NCBI RefSeq assembly: GCF_001650715.1
Contig: NZ_LWQT01000045.1
Coordinates: forward strand, 1 to 64,000
DNA length: 64,000 nucleotides
Source of the DNA: Paramagnetospirillum marisnigri
Lineage (GTDB): Bacteria > Pseudomonadota > Alphaproteobacteria > Rhodospirillales > Magnetospirillaceae
Reading direction: 5' to 3'
Shown here: positions 1-9,168 of the stretch, piece after piece
Position numbering within the stretch: the first letter of the stretch is position 1
How the letters are laid out: each line of letters begins with the position of its first letter
Notes under the pieces: model-generated
Database searches by the model: none
Seen by the model: only the letters and a program-made list of their open reading frames with translations
What the model was told of the DNA's origin: nothing
Position numbers and translations under genes: made by a program

Positions 1-73
1 TCTTATGAATCACGCAAACTTGCTCTTGGGAACCCCAAAAAACCGCCCGTAGCTAAAATATGCCAAAGTAGTG

Positions 74-964
74 CTAGCCCGCCCGGCTGAGCGGCAGTTC
101 CGAGCGCAGCCAGTCACGAAAGGCCCTGACCTCGGGCCGGGCCAGGGATTCGCGGGCACAGACCATCCAATAGGCGGTGCGGCTGGGGATGGGCGGCCCC
201 AGCACCATGGCCAGCCGACCGGAATCGAGGTCGCGCTGGACCAGGGGCAGCCGCCCGATTCCGACGCCCAGGCCGCTGATGGCGGCATCCAGCACCATCT
301 GGATGGTGTCGAAGCGAGAACTGCGCGCCGGTTCTATCTCCGGCTCGCCCTTGGTGGCGAACCAATAGGCCCAATCGGTGGAGACGCTGACATTATGCAG
401 CAGCGTGGCCCGGGCGAGATCGGCGCAACTGGAGATAGTCTCGGCCATGGCCGGGGTGCAGACCGGAACCAACCATTCCTCTTCCAGCTTCAGGGCATGC
501 AGCCCATCCCACGGCCCGGCCGCCAGCCGGATGGCAACGTCGATGCCGTCCCTGGGGAACTCCACCTGCCGGAAGCGGGTATCCATGCTGACCTGGATCT
601 CGGGATGGCGGGCCTGGAAGCGGGGCAAGCTGGGCAGCAGCCAGCGGGCGGCAAAGGTCGAGGCGCAACTGACGGACAGCTTGCCGCTGGGCCTGCGCCC
701 AGGCACAGCGTCGGTGGCCCGCGCCAGCGATGCCAGGGCCTCGCTCACCTGGGGCAGATAGGCCTGCCCGGCCTCGGTCAGGTCCAGGCCACGGTTGTAG
801 CGGATGAACAGCCGCACCCCCAGCCAGTCCTCCAGGGTCTGAATGCCATGGCTGACGGCGCTGGGAGTCAGGCCAAGCTCCTCCGCCGCCTGCTTGAAGC
901 TCATCAGGCGGGCGGCGGCCTCGAACAGGCGCAGCGTGGTCAAAGGCGGCAGCCGATAGGTCAT
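74..964 (-). CDS. LysR-family transcriptional regulator (GcvA-like)
   Basis: A 296-residue DNA-binding regulator. Residues 5-65 form the winged helix-turn-helix typical of LysR proteins (FEAAARLMSFKQAAEELG, then LTPSAVSHGIQTLEDWLG). Residues 90-290 form the periplasmic-binding-protein-like effector domain. The length is standard for the family. The N-terminal start MTYRLPPLTTLRLFEAAAR resembles GcvA/AmpR-type members. The effector and target genes cannot be read from the sequence: LysR regulators often control a divergent neighbour, but the next gene (chemoreceptor, ending at 1052) is on the same strand and its 3' end faces this start. Positions 1-73 downstream hold no gene I can support. Confidence 0.9.
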   Translation of the reverse strand: MTYRLPPLTTLRLFEAAARLMSFKQAAEELGLTPSAVSHGIQTLEDWLGVRLFIRYNRGLDLTEAGQAYLPQVSEALASLARATDAVPGRRPSGKLSVSCASTFAARWLLPSLPRFQARHPEIQVSMDTRFRQVEFPRDGIDVAIRLAAGPWDGLHALKLEEEWLVPVCTPAMAETISSCADLARATLLHNVSVSTDWAYWFATKGEPEIEPARSSRFDTIQMVLDAAISGLGVGIGRLPLVQRDLDSGRLAMVLGPPIPSRTAYWMVCARESLARPEVRAFRDWLRSELPLSRAG

Positions 965-1051
965 GATGGTTCAGTGTGGGGCAAGCCGCCCCACTTCTCA
1001 AACAAGAACCAGGGCGGATCGGATGAGGCGCGCTCACCCGAGCCGCCGCCC

Positions 1052-2749
1052 CTATTCCGCCTTCATGGCCAACAGGAAGTCTCCCACCTCGCCGCGCAGA
1101 TGCGCGGCCTCGTGCACCAGTTCGTCGGCGGCCTGGAACATGCCCGATGCCATTTCACCGGTTGCGGTCGCCGCCTTGGACACATCGGCGATGTTGCGGG
1201 TGATTTCTGAATTGCCATCGGACGCCTGTTGGACGCTGCGCACGATTTCCTCGGTGGCGGCGCTTTGCTGCTCCACCGCCGCGGCGATGGAGGCGACCAC
1301 CTGATTGACCCGGTCAATGGTCTGGCCGACACTGCGGATGGTATCGGCCGCTTCCCGGCTGATGGTCTGGATGCCCGCGATCTGCTGGGCGATCTCGTCG
1401 GTGGCCTTGGCGGTCTGATTGGCCAGGGTCTTGACCTCGCCCGCCACCACGGCGAAGCCCTTGCCCGCCTCGCCCGCCCTGGCCGCCTCGATGGTGGCAT
1501 TGAGCGCCAGCAGATTGGTCTGGGCCGCGATGTCGTTGATCAGGGTCACCACCTCGCCGATGCGCCGCGCCGCGTCGGCCAGCCCATCCATGGTGGTATT
1601 GGCACTGTGGATGCCGTGCACCGCATCGGAGGTAATGGTGGTGGTCTCGGCCACCTGGCGACTGATCTCGCGCACGGAACTGCCCAGTTCCTCGGCGGCG
1701 GTCGCCACCGTCGCTACATTGGCGGCGGACAGTTCGGCGGCCGAGGCCACGGCGGCGCCCTGGCGGCTGGTCTGCTCGGCCGTGGCCTGCAACGAGCTGG
1801 ACGAGGTATGGACCCGGTCGATGGAGGCCCCCACCGTCCCCAGGATTTCCTCCATGGTGGAATTGAAGCGGGTGATCAACTCGTCGCGACGCGCCAGCAA
1901 CCGGGCCTGGCGCTCGCGCTGCTGGCCCTGCTCGGCCTCCAGCCGGGCCGCCCGCTCCATGCCGTCGCGGAAGACCGCCACGGCGCGGGCCATGGCGCCG
2001 ATCTCGTCGCCGCTGTCCAGCGAGGGAATCTCCACCTGGGTGATACCGCTCGCCAGCCGTCCCATGACCTCGGTCAAGGCGGTGACAGGCCTGGCGATCA
2101 GGCGGGTCATGGCGAAGGTGGCGACGATGCCAAGCACCAGGGCGGCGCCCAGCACCAGGAAGAAACGCAGCCCGGCGGCGGCGGCCAGGGCCTCGGTCTC
2201 GCGGTAGTCCTCGGCCGCCTTGGCCGCCGCCTGGGCCGACAGTCCGTCCAGCAGCTTGTGCAGGCCGTCATATTCGATCTCGGTGCTGCCCATCATGGAC
2301 AGGGCGGTGATGTGATCCGAAATGAAGATGTCGAGTACGTCCCCCGCCGCCAGCCCGTAATCCTTGACCTGCTTGGCGGCGGAGGCATCCGTCCCCAGCG
2401 CCGCGAGAACGACACCCGACTTAGCCGACAAGGTCTTGAGATCGCTCCGTATCTGGCCTTCCAGCGCCTTGATCTTGTCCTTGTCTTCCTTGGCCGCCTG
2501 CCAGCCCAGGACACGATAGAGATTGGACTGGATCGAGGCGGCGATGCCGTCCAGTTCGGCCGCCGCCCGGCTATTGGCGAAGGAGCTGTTGACCATTCGC
2601 TCCATGGCCGCGCCCTGGCGGTCCATGGCCAGGTGGAAGACCAGGCCAAGCAGCAGGATGGATGCCACAAGCAAAAGCGGCGCCATGAAGACTTTAAACG
2701 CGATACGCGCGTTGGAGATTTGGCCGAGCACGACGCCTCCCATGACCAT
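1052..2749 (-). CDS. Methyl-accepting chemotaxis protein
   Basis: A membrane chemoreceptor. An N-terminal transmembrane segment ([20 protein letters not shown]) is followed by a periplasmic ligand-binding region of about 150 residues, a second membrane segment ([19 protein letters not shown]), a HAMP domain and a long cytoplasmic signalling domain. The signalling tip carries the CheA/CheW-binding hairpin ([20 protein letters not shown]). I place the start at ATG 2749. A GTG at 2731, preceded by GGGAGG, is a credible alternative, and an upstream in-frame extension to 2845 is unlikely. The tip-coding DNA at 1481-1530 is almost identical to the attachment site used by the element at 15.6-30.2 kb. 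A terminator-like hairpin belonging to the next gene lies upstream at 2921-2959. The ligand is unknown. Confidence 0.93.
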   Translation of the reverse strand: MVMGGVVLGQISNARIAFKVFMAPLLLVASILLLGLVFHLAMDRQGAAMERMVNSSFANSRAAAELDGIAASIQSNLYRVLGWQAAKEDKDKIKALEGQIRSDLKTLSAKSGVVLAALGTDASAAKQVKDYGLAAGDVLDIFISDHITALSMMGSTEIEYDGLHKLLDGLSAQAAAKAAEDYRETEALAAAAGLRFFLVLGAALVLGIVATFAMTRLIARPVTALTEVMGRLASGITQVEIPSLDSGDEIGAMARAVAVFRDGMERAARLEAEQGQQRERQARLLARRDELITRFNSTMEEILGTVGASIDRVHTSSSSLQATAEQTSRQGAAVASAAELSAANVATVATAAEELGSSVREISRQVAETTTITSDAVHGIHSANTTMDGLADAARRIGEVVTLINDIAAQTNLLALNATIEAARAGEAGKGFAVVAGEVKTLANQTAKATDEIAQQIAGIQTISREAADTIRSVGQTIDRVNQVVASIAAAVEQQSAATEEIVRSVQQASDGNSEITRNIADVSKAATATGEMASGMFQAADELVHEAAHLRGEVGDFLLAMKAE

Positions 2750-2920
2750 CGGTTCCGGACCGATGGTCGGTCCGATGTTGTGAAGTCCTGCCTGTCCCCA
2801 ATATCGGCCGCCGGATTGTGTCCCCCAGCGTGCCGTCCTATTCAAATTGGTATATGGATACCGATTTAGTCAAGCGCTTGTTGCCCGCGTGGTTCAGAAT
2901 GAGCGGGTTCTAAGGTATTA

Positions 2921-2959
2921 TCCAAAAACGAACGGGGCCGCACCCAGGTGCGGCCCCGT
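2921..2959 (-). terminator. Rho-independent terminator of the HtrA gene
   Basis: A perfect 12-bp stem (2932-2943 with 2948-2959) has a CCAG loop. On the minus strand it is followed by TCGTTTTTGG. It lies 26 bases beyond the HtrA stop codon, so it ends the hflK-hflC-htrA transcription unit. Confidence 0.85.
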
Positions 2960-2984
2960 CGTCATCGACTGCGGCAAGGGGAAC

Positions 2985-4514
2985 TTACTTCTTGCCCTTG
3001 CCCTCCGCCAGCGGCAGCGCCACGTAACGCAGTTGCTGGGGGTTCTCCACCCGAAGCAGCAGCGACTTGGCACCGGCCTTGCGGCCGTCCTCCACCAGCT
3101 TGCCCAGATCGGCGGGCGAGCCTACCGGCTTGTGGTCGGCTTCCTTGATCAGGTCGCCGGGGCGCAGGCCCTTCTCGGCGGCGCCGCTATCGGGCTTGAC
3201 CTCGGTGACCACGATTCCCTTGTTCTCGTCATCGATGCCGAAACGCTCGCGCAGCGCCGGAGTGAGCGACGACACGGTCAGGCCGGTGCCGGGAATGGCC
3301 AGTACCCCGTCCTTGCCCTGGGATGCCTTGGGCTGGTCGGGCTTGGCCCCCTTGGCCAGCTTGTCGGCCGGGTCCTCGGGCATTTCGCCGACGGTGGCCG
3401 AGACGGTCTGCTTCCGACCGTCGCGCCAGATCACCAGATCCACCTTCTTGCCGATGGAGGTTCCGGCCACATAGCGCGGCAGGCGGCGCATCTCGGTGAT
3501 GTCCTTGCCATCGAATTTCAGCACCACGTCGCCGTTCTTGAGGCCAGCCTTGAGGCCGGGGCCGTTGGGATCCACCGAAGCCACCAGGGCGCCATGCTGA
3601 TCGGGCAGGCCCATATTCTCGGCCATGTCGGCATCCAGCGACTGGATACGGATGCCCAGCCAGCCGCGCCGCACCTTGCCATGCTTGCGCAGGTCGTCGA
3701 GAACCGGCATGGCCAGCGAGGCGGGAATGGCGAAGCCGATGCCGATGGAGCCGCCCGACGGCGAGATGATGGCCGAATTGATGCCGACCACCTCGCCCTT
3801 CATGTTGAACATGGGACCGCCGGAATTGCCCCGGTTGATGGAGGCGTCGGTCTGGAGGAAATCGTCATAGGGACCGGCGTTGATGTCGCGGGCCCGGGCC
3901 GAGACGATTCCCGCCGTGACGGTGCCGCCGAAGCCAAAGGGATTGCCGATGGCCAGAACCCAGTCGCCCACCCGGGCCTCGTCGGAATTACCGAAGGGGA
4001 CGGCGGCCAGGACCTTCTTGCCGGGATCGATCTTCAACAGCGCCAGATCGACCTTGGGATCGCGGCCCACCACCGTGGCGGTGAACACGGTATCGTCATG
4101 CAGCTTGACGCTGATCTCGTCGGCGTCGGCGATGACGTGGTTGTTGGTCACGATATAGCCCGCCGGGTCGATGATGAAGCCCGAACCCAGCGAGGTCGCC
4201 TTGCGCGAGGGCGCGTCGGGACGGCCGGGGCCGCCCTGCTGACGCTCCAGGAACTCCTTGAAGAACTCCTCCAGCGGCGAGCCGGGCGGAAATTGCGGCA
4301 TTTCCAGCCCACCGCCCTGGGGGGTCTTCAGGGTCTGGGTGGTCGAGATATTGACCACGCTGGGCAGTAGACGTTCCGCCAGATCGGCGAAGCTGGACGG
4401 CGGCGGACCACCGGCGGCCTGGGCCGTGCACGTGCTCGCCCAGACGAGTAAGGCCAGTCCGGCGATCGCGACACGCGACACGACGGAATGATGGTTGATC
4501 CTCGAGATGAACAC
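2985..4514 (-). CDS. Do/DegP-family periplasmic serine protease with two PDZ domains
   Basis: A 509-residue HtrA-type protease/chaperone of the cell envelope. Residues 1-34 form a signal peptide (VAIAGLALLVWASTCTAQA). The trypsin-like domain shows the complete triad: His126 in TNNHVI, Asp156 in DPKVDLALLKI and Ser231 in GNSGGP. Two PDZ domains follow at about residues 260-370 and 400-500. The length is as expected for DegP/MucD proteins. It lies about 90 bases downstream of hflC on the same strand; the HflK-HflC-HtrA arrangement is common in proteobacteria and links membrane-protease control with periplasmic quality control. A strong hairpin (4567-4594) separates it from hflC. The exact paralog (degP, degQ or mucD) cannot be decided, so no symbol is given. 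Confidence 0.95.
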   Translation of the reverse strand: MFISRINHHSVVSRVAIAGLALLVWASTCTAQAAGGPPPSSFADLAERLLPSVVNISTTQTLKTPQGGGLEMPQFPPGSPLEEFFKEFLERQQGGPGRPDAPSRKATSLGSGFIIDPAGYIVTNNHVIADADEISVKLHDDTVFTATVVGRDPKVDLALLKIDPGKKVLAAVPFGNSDEARVGDWVLAIGNPFGFGGTVTAGIVSARARDINAGPYDDFLQTDASINRGNSGGPMFNMKGEVVGINSAIISPSGGSIGIGFAIPASLAMPVLDDLRKHGKVRRGWLGIRIQSLDADMAENMGLPDQHGALVASVDPNGPGLKAGLKNGDVVLKFDGKDITEMRRLPRYVAGTSIGKKVDLVIWRDGRKQTVSATVGEMPEDPADKLAKGAKPDQPKASQGKDGVLAIPGTGLTVSSLTPALRERFGIDDENKGIVVTEVKPDSGAAEKGLRPGDLIKEADHKPVGSPADLGKLVEDGRKAGAKSLLLRVENPQQLRYVALPLAEGKGKK

Positions 4515-4566
4515 CTGACCAAACCCTCCTGAAGATTAAGTCCCGGACAGACCATTTTACTGAGGT

Positions 4567-4594
4567 CGTCACCCCCGCGAAAGCGGGGGTGACG
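4567..4594. repeat. GC-rich hairpin with GAAA tetraloop between hflC and htrA
   Basis: A perfect 12-bp stem (4567-4578 with 4583-4594) is closed by a GAAA loop. There is no T-run on either side, so it is more like a dispersed palindromic element or an mRNA-stabilising hairpin than an intrinsic terminator. Confidence 0.7.
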
Positions 4595-4605
4595 AAGTTA
4601 TGTCC

Positions 4606-5478
4606 CTAGCGGCTCCTTGGCCCGGCATTGAAGGTGCGCAGGAACTCGTTGTCCGGTGACAGCACCAGCGTCGTGCCGGCATCGTTCAGCGCATGGCGAT
4701 AGGCCTGCAGCGAGCGATAGAAGGTGAAGAACTGCGCGTCCTTGCCGAAGGCCTCGGCCAGGATGCGCGCCGCCTCGGCATCGCCCTGACCGCGGGCGAT
4801 CTGGGCATCGCGCTGGGCCTCGGCCAGGATGACGGTGCGTTCGCGGTCGGCGCGCGCCCGGATCTGCTGGCTCCACTCATAGCCCTGGGCGCGGGCTTCC
4901 TTGGCCTGACGCTCGCGTTCCGACTTCATGCGGTCATAGATGGACTGGCTGGTTTCCTCGGGCAGGTCGGCGCGGCGCAGCCGCACATCCACCACCTGGA
5001 TGCCCAGTTCGCGCCCGGCCCGTTCGGACACATCTTGCTGGATGCTCTCCATGATCTTGGAGCGCTCGTCAGACAGGATGGCGGGCAGCATCACCTGGCC
5101 CATCACCCGGCGCATGGCCGACGAGACGATCTGGGCCAACTGGGCGCGGGCCTGGGTCTCGGTACGGACCGCCTGATAGAATTTCAGCGGATCGGCGATG
5201 CGATAACGGGTGAAGGTATCCACCACGATGCGCTTCTGGTCGCCCAGGATCACCTGCTCGTCGGGCGGGTCCAGACCCAACAGGCGGATGTCGTAGCGCA
5301 CCACATCCTCGATGAAGGGCAGCTTCATGTGCAGCCCCGGTTCCTTGATGGTGGCGCGATGGGCGCCGAAGCGCAGCACCAGGGCCTGTTCCGCCTGATT
5401 GACGATGAACAGCGAGGACGAGGCCAACACCAGCGCCACCAGCACCAGGGCCGCCGTCACGGCGAGAGAGCGGTTCAT
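4606..5478 (-). CDS. hflC: HflC, subunit of the FtsH-modulating HflKC complex
   Basis: A 290-residue SPFH/prohibitin-domain protein anchored by one N-terminal transmembrane segment (ALVLVALVLASSSLFIVNQ). Known members assemble with HflK into a periplasmic-facing cage around the FtsH protease and restrain its activity. The typical N-terminal motif (VNQAEQALVLRFGAHR) and the C-terminal coiled-coil region rich in Ala, Glu, Arg and Gln (around residues 185-250) are visible. The ATG overlaps the hflK stop by four bases, so the two are translationally coupled. The neighbouring htrA gene fits a shared envelope quality-control unit. Confidence 0.96.
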   Translation of the reverse strand: MNRSLAVTAALVLVALVLASSSLFIVNQAEQALVLRFGAHRATIKEPGLHMKLPFIEDVVRYDIRLLGLDPPDEQVILGDQKRIVVDTFTRYRIADPLKFYQAVRTETQARAQLAQIVSSAMRRVMGQVMLPAILSDERSKIMESIQQDVSERAGRELGIQVVDVRLRRADLPEETSQSIYDRMKSERERQAKEARAQGYEWSQQIRARADRERTVILAEAQRDAQIARGQGDAEAARILAEAFGKDAQFFTFYRSLQAYRHALNDAGTTLVLSPDNEFLRTFNAGPRSR

Positions 5479-6620
5479 TTGGCACCTCCCGCCTGCTTCT
5501 TGATTTCAGGCAGCGGCAGATAGGGAATCACGCCCTGCCCTCCCTTGGCCGATGGGTCGATGACGATCTTGGTGGCGTTCTTCACCACCTCCTCCATGGT
5601 CTCGATATACATGCGCCGGGCGGTGACGTCCTCGGCCACCTTGTAGGCGCCCAGCAGCGACAGGAAGCGCTTGGCATCACCCTGGGCCAGGTCGACCACC
5701 TGCTCGCGATAGGCCTGGGCCTCCTGGGTGATGCGTTCCACCTCGCCTCGGGCGCGGGGAATGATGTCATTGCGATAGGCTTCCGCCTCGTTGCGGGCGC
5801 GCTCCTGGTCGGCGCGGGCGCGCTGGACGTCGTTGAAGGCGTCGATGACCGCGGCGGGCGGGTCGACCTTCTGCAACTGCACCTGCTGGACATGGATGCC
5901 GGCGCCATAGGCGTCCAGCAGCTTCTGCAGCTCTTCCTGGGCCTGGATGGCGATCTGCTCGCGCTTGTCCGACAGGGCCGCCTGGATGGGATTGCGGCCG
6001 ATGACCTCGCGCAGCGAGCTTTCCGCCGCCACCTTGACCGTGGCCTCGGGGTCGCGGACGTTGAACAGGAACTTGCCGGCGTCCTTGATGCGCCAGAACA
6101 CGGCGGCATCGGCCTCGACGATGTTCTCGTCGCCGGTCAGCATGCGGCTTTCCTCGGGAACCCCGCGCGAGGACGAGCCGCGCTCGCCCCTGGTGTCGCC
6201 CACCGAGCGATAGCCCAACTGCAGCTGGTTGACCTTGGTGACCTTGGGCAGCAGCACCGTCTCGATGGGATAGGGCAGGCGGTAATGCAGCCCCGGCTCG
6301 GTGGTATCCACCCATTTGCCGAAGCGCAGCACCACGCCCTGTTCGTCGGGACCGACCTTGTAGATGCCGGTGAAGGCCCAGGCCGCCAGGGCGAGCACCG
6401 CCAGCACCATCAGCCCCTGGGCACCGCCCAGTCCGCCGGGGCCGCCAGGCATGGCGCGACGCAGCCGTTCCTGCCCCTTGCGGATGAAATCCTCGATATC
6501 GGGACCGCCGGGAAGGGGGCCACCGCCGCCAGGACCGCCGCCGGGTCGACCCCATGGGCCGTTACCGCCGCCGCCACCACCCCAAGGGCCGCCGCCGCCG
6601 CCACGAGGATTCCAAGGCAT
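5475..6620 (-). CDS. hflK: HflK, subunit of the FtsH-modulating HflKC complex
   Basis: A 381-residue partner of HflC. It begins with the Gly/Trp/Pro-rich cytosolic segment typical of HflK (MPWNPRGGGGGPWGGGGGG). A transmembrane helix lies near residues 70-88 (LMVLAVLALAAWAFTGIYKV), then the SPFH domain beginning DEQGVVLRFGKWV and a C-terminal coiled coil (YREQVVDLAQGDAKRF). It is the first gene of the hflK-hflC-htrA unit, and the 236-base divergent gap to mrp should hold its promoter. The glycine-rich head creates low-complexity reading frames on the opposite strand that are not genes. Confidence 0.96.
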   Translation of the reverse strand: MPWNPRGGGGGPWGGGGGGNGPWGRPGGGPGGGGPLPGGPDIEDFIRKGQERLRRAMPGGPGGLGGAQGLMVLAVLALAAWAFTGIYKVGPDEQGVVLRFGKWVDTTEPGLHYRLPYPIETVLLPKVTKVNQLQLGYRSVGDTRGERGSSSRGVPEESRMLTGDENIVEADAAVFWRIKDAGKFLFNVRDPEATVKVAAESSLREVIGRNPIQAALSDKREQIAIQAQEELQKLLDAYGAGIHVQQVQLQKVDPPAAVIDAFNDVQRARADQERARNEAEAYRNDIIPRARGEVERITQEAQAYREQVVDLAQGDAKRFLSLLGAYKVAEDVTARRMYIETMEEVVKNATKIVIDPSAKGGQGVIPYLPLPEIKKQAGGAK

Positions 6621-6856
6621 GTATCACCCCTATCTATTGTCCGTCCGGTCGCGAAACCTGGGTTCGCACAGGGAACATAGGGCAGGATTCCCCCTCGTGC
6701 AACGCGGCCAAGTCCATATTACCGGTTTTCAATCCGTTGCGGGGCTTTCCGCCTTTCCAAACCGGGCCGGGCGACATATATCAGATCATGCTTGTAGGCC
6801 ATTGGCCCGCAAAAACCCTGAGATTCGCAAGGCTTTTCCAAACAAAGAGGATGTCC

Positions 6857-7978
6857 ATGGCCGAGGTCACCGAACAGCAGATCGTCGAGGCGCTGAGCCG
6901 CATCCAGGACCCGGACCGCAAGGCCGATATCATCAGCCTGGGCATGGTGTCGGGCGTGGCGGTGAAGAACGGCCATGTGGCCTTCGCCATCGAGGTCGAT
7001 CCCCAGCGCGGCCCCCATCTGGAGCCCCTGCGCAAGGCCGCCGAGAAAGCGGTTCACGATCTGCCCGGCGTGCTGTCGGTTTCGGCGGTGCTGACCGCCG
7101 AGCGCAATGTCCAGGGCGGCCCCAAGGGCGGCGGCCATGGTCACGGCCATGGCGCCGGTCAGGCCGAGGCGCCGCTGCTGCCCACGGTCAAAGCCATCAT
7201 CGCCGTGGCGTCCGGCAAGGGCGGCGTCGGCAAGTCGACCACGGCGACCAATATCGCCATGTCCTTCGCCCAGATGGGGCTGAAGACCGCCCTGTTCGAC
7301 GCCGACATCTTCGGACCGAGCATGCCGCGCATGCTGGGCATCACCGGCGAGCCGGTCAGCAATGACGGCAAGACCATGATGCCCATGGAGAATTACGGGG
7401 TGAAGTGCATGTCCATGGGCTTCCTGGTGCCCGAGGATTCGCCCATCATCTGGCGCGGTCCCATGGTGATGGGGGCGCTGGAGCAGCTGCTGCGCGACGT
7501 CCACTGGGGCGAGCTGGACGTGATGGTCATCGACATGCCGCCCGGCACCGGCGACACCCAGCTGACCATGACCCAGCGGGTGCCGCTGACCGGCGCCGTC
7601 ATCGTCTCCACCCCCCAGGACATCGCCCTGCTGGACGCCACCAAGGGCCTGAACATGTTCCGCAAGGTGGATGTGCCGGTGCTCGGCATCATCGAGAATA
7701 TGAGCTATTACATCTGCCCGAAATGCGGCGACGAGGCCCATATCTTCGGCCATGGCGGCGCCAAGGCGGAAGCGGCGCGGCTGTCCACCGAATTCCTGGG
7801 CGAGGTGCCGTTGGATATCGCCATCCGCCAGACCTCGGACGCGGGCGAACCCATCGTGGTCTCCAAGCCCAACAGCCCCCACGCCAAGGCCTATATGGCC
7901 ATCGCCGCCAAGATCTGGGACAAGGTCCAGGCCATGCAGAGCAGCGGACGCAAGGGCCCCCGCATCGTCATGGAGTAG
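6857..7978 (+). CDS. Mrp/NBP35-family iron-sulfur cluster carrier ATPase
   Basis: A 373-residue protein with an N-terminal MIP18/DUF59 domain (residues 1-85), a His/Gly linker (GGGHGHGHGAGQ) and a P-loop ATPase domain with a deviant Walker A (GKGGVGKST, residues 120-128). The C-terminal CPKC pair (Cys287, Cys290) is the conserved motif that binds a bridging 4Fe-4S cluster in Mrp/ApbC proteins. Known members deliver Fe-S clusters to apoproteins in the cytosol. I chose ATG 6857 because AGAGG ends six bases upstream; an ATG two codons earlier would overlap that site. The gene runs divergently from hflK. Confidence 0.95.
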   Translation: MAEVTEQQIVEALSRIQDPDRKADIISLGMVSGVAVKNGHVAFAIEVDPQRGPHLEPLRKAAEKAVHDLPGVLSVSAVLTAERNVQGGPKGGGHGHGHGAGQAEAPLLPTVKAIIAVASGKGGVGKSTTATNIAMSFAQMGLKTALFDADIFGPSMPRMLGITGEPVSNDGKTMMPMENYGVKCMSMGFLVPEDSPIIWRGPMVMGALEQLLRDVHWGELDVMVIDMPPGTGDTQLTMTQRVPLTGAVIVSTPQDIALLDATKGLNMFRKVDVPVLGIIENMSYYICPKCGDEAHIFGHGGAKAEAARLSTEFLGEVPLDIAIRQTSDAGEPIVVSKPNSPHAKAYMAIAAKIWDKVQAMQSSGRKGPRIVME

Positions 7979-7983
7979 GTCCA

Positions 7984-9168
7984 ATGTCGACGGCGCTGGT
8001 GGTGGTGGGCGACAGCGCCTTCAGCCTGTTGCAGAGTACCGGCGCCGAGCTGGCGGAAGGATTGCGGCAGTTGGGCCATACGGCCGAGCTGCTGCGCTTT
8101 CCCAATGCCGCCTTGGCGGGGGAGCGGGCCTTCGAGGAGGGGTTCGCCCAAGTCTGCCGCCGCATCCAGGGCTGCGTGGATTCAGGCGGCGACTTCTTCG
8201 TGGTCGATATGAATGCCCACCTGAAATACTCCCAGGTGCGGCGCACCGCCATGAAGCGGTTCTGCTACATCACCGATGCGCCATGGAGCCAGTTCGACAA
8301 CATCTATTCGGTCGGCGACGACGCGGTGATCAGCTATGTCGACCGCCATCACGCCGAATTCTTCGCCCGCTTTCCCCCGGGCCATCGCACCGTGTTCATG
8401 CCCCATGGCGGGCCGCAGCCCGATACCGACTGGCATGATGACCGGCCGTTTCCGGTGCTGTTCCTGGGCAATCTGACGACGCCGTGCCGCATGGAGCATT
8501 TCGAGGCGTTGACAGCAGGACTGCCCGAGCCGGTACGCCACGCCGCCCATCTGACCCTGTCCCTGGTGCTGGAAGAGGGGCTTGAGCCGTTCAAGGCTCT
8601 GTCCGCCGCCCTGTCCTCGGTCAGCCTGGGAGTGGAGAGCCTGGGGCGTTCCGCCTTCCTCGACCTGCTGCGCTTCCTCTGCCGCTTTCTCGAATCCTTC
8701 AACCGGCATCGGGTGCTGACCAGTCTCGGCAAGGTCAAGGTGACCCTGGCCGGGTCCATCGCCCCCGGTTTCTTCGCCTCCGCCCCCGCCAATGTGGAAT
8801 CCCTGGGCGCGGTGGACGAGCAGGCGGCCATGGCGCTGATGCGCCGGAGCCGCATCCTGCTCAATTCGGTGACGGTGTTTCCCGGCGGCTCGCACGAGCG
8901 GGTGTGGTACGGCATGGCCATGGGGGCCGCCATCTGCACCGAGCCCAGCACCTTCCTGGAAGAGACACTGAGCTTCGGCGACCATCTGCTGTCGTTGGAA
9001 GACGCGGTGGAGTCAGGCGGCGCCAGCCTGGCCGAGGCCCTGGCCGCGCCGACCGGCGTGCTGCCCCAGGCCCGCGCCGCCCTCCCCCTCTACGCCGCCG
9101 CCCATACCTGGCGCCATCGCGCCCGCATCATCCACGACGCCATGGTGGGAAAGCTCACACCTTCCTGA
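7984..9168 (+). CDS. CgeB-like glycosyltransferase family protein
   Basis: A 394-residue cytosolic protein starting MSTALVVVGDSAFSLLQSTG, five bases after the mrp stop. The layout is of GT-B type: an N-terminal Rossmann-like half, then a C-terminal half containing RRSRILLNSVTVFPGGSHER, followed by EPSTFLEE. That region resembles the nucleotide-sugar-binding part of the CgeB/DUF3880 and Glyco_trans_1_2 group. No catalytic residue can be named with certainty and the acceptor is unknown. Its last 14 bases overlap the end of the convergent methyltransferase gene. Family assignment is moderate; substrate is not inferable. Confidence 0.7.
   Translation: MSTALVVVGDSAFSLLQSTGAELAEGLRQLGHTAELLRFPNAALAGERAFEEGFAQVCRRIQGCVDSGGDFFVVDMNAHLKYSQVRRTAMKRFCYITDAPWSQFDNIYSVGDDAVISYVDRHHAEFFARFPPGHRTVFMPHGGPQPDTDWHDDRPFPVLFLGNLTTPCRMEHFEALTAGLPEPVRHAAHLTLSLVLEEGLEPFKALSAALSSVSLGVESLGRSAFLDLLRFLCRFLESFNRHRVLTSLGKVKVTLAGSIAPGFFASAPANVESLGAVDEQAAMALMRRSRILLNSVTVFPGGSHERVWYGMAMGAAICTEPSTFLEETLSFGDHLLSLEDAVESGGASLAEALAAPTGVLPQARAALPLYAAAHTWRHRARIIHDAMVGKLTPS

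Noticed and set aside
71-1210. Plus-strand frame opposite the LysR gene
   Set aside because: Low-complexity composition and no motifs, while the minus strand encodes a complete LysR protein with the expected start and length.
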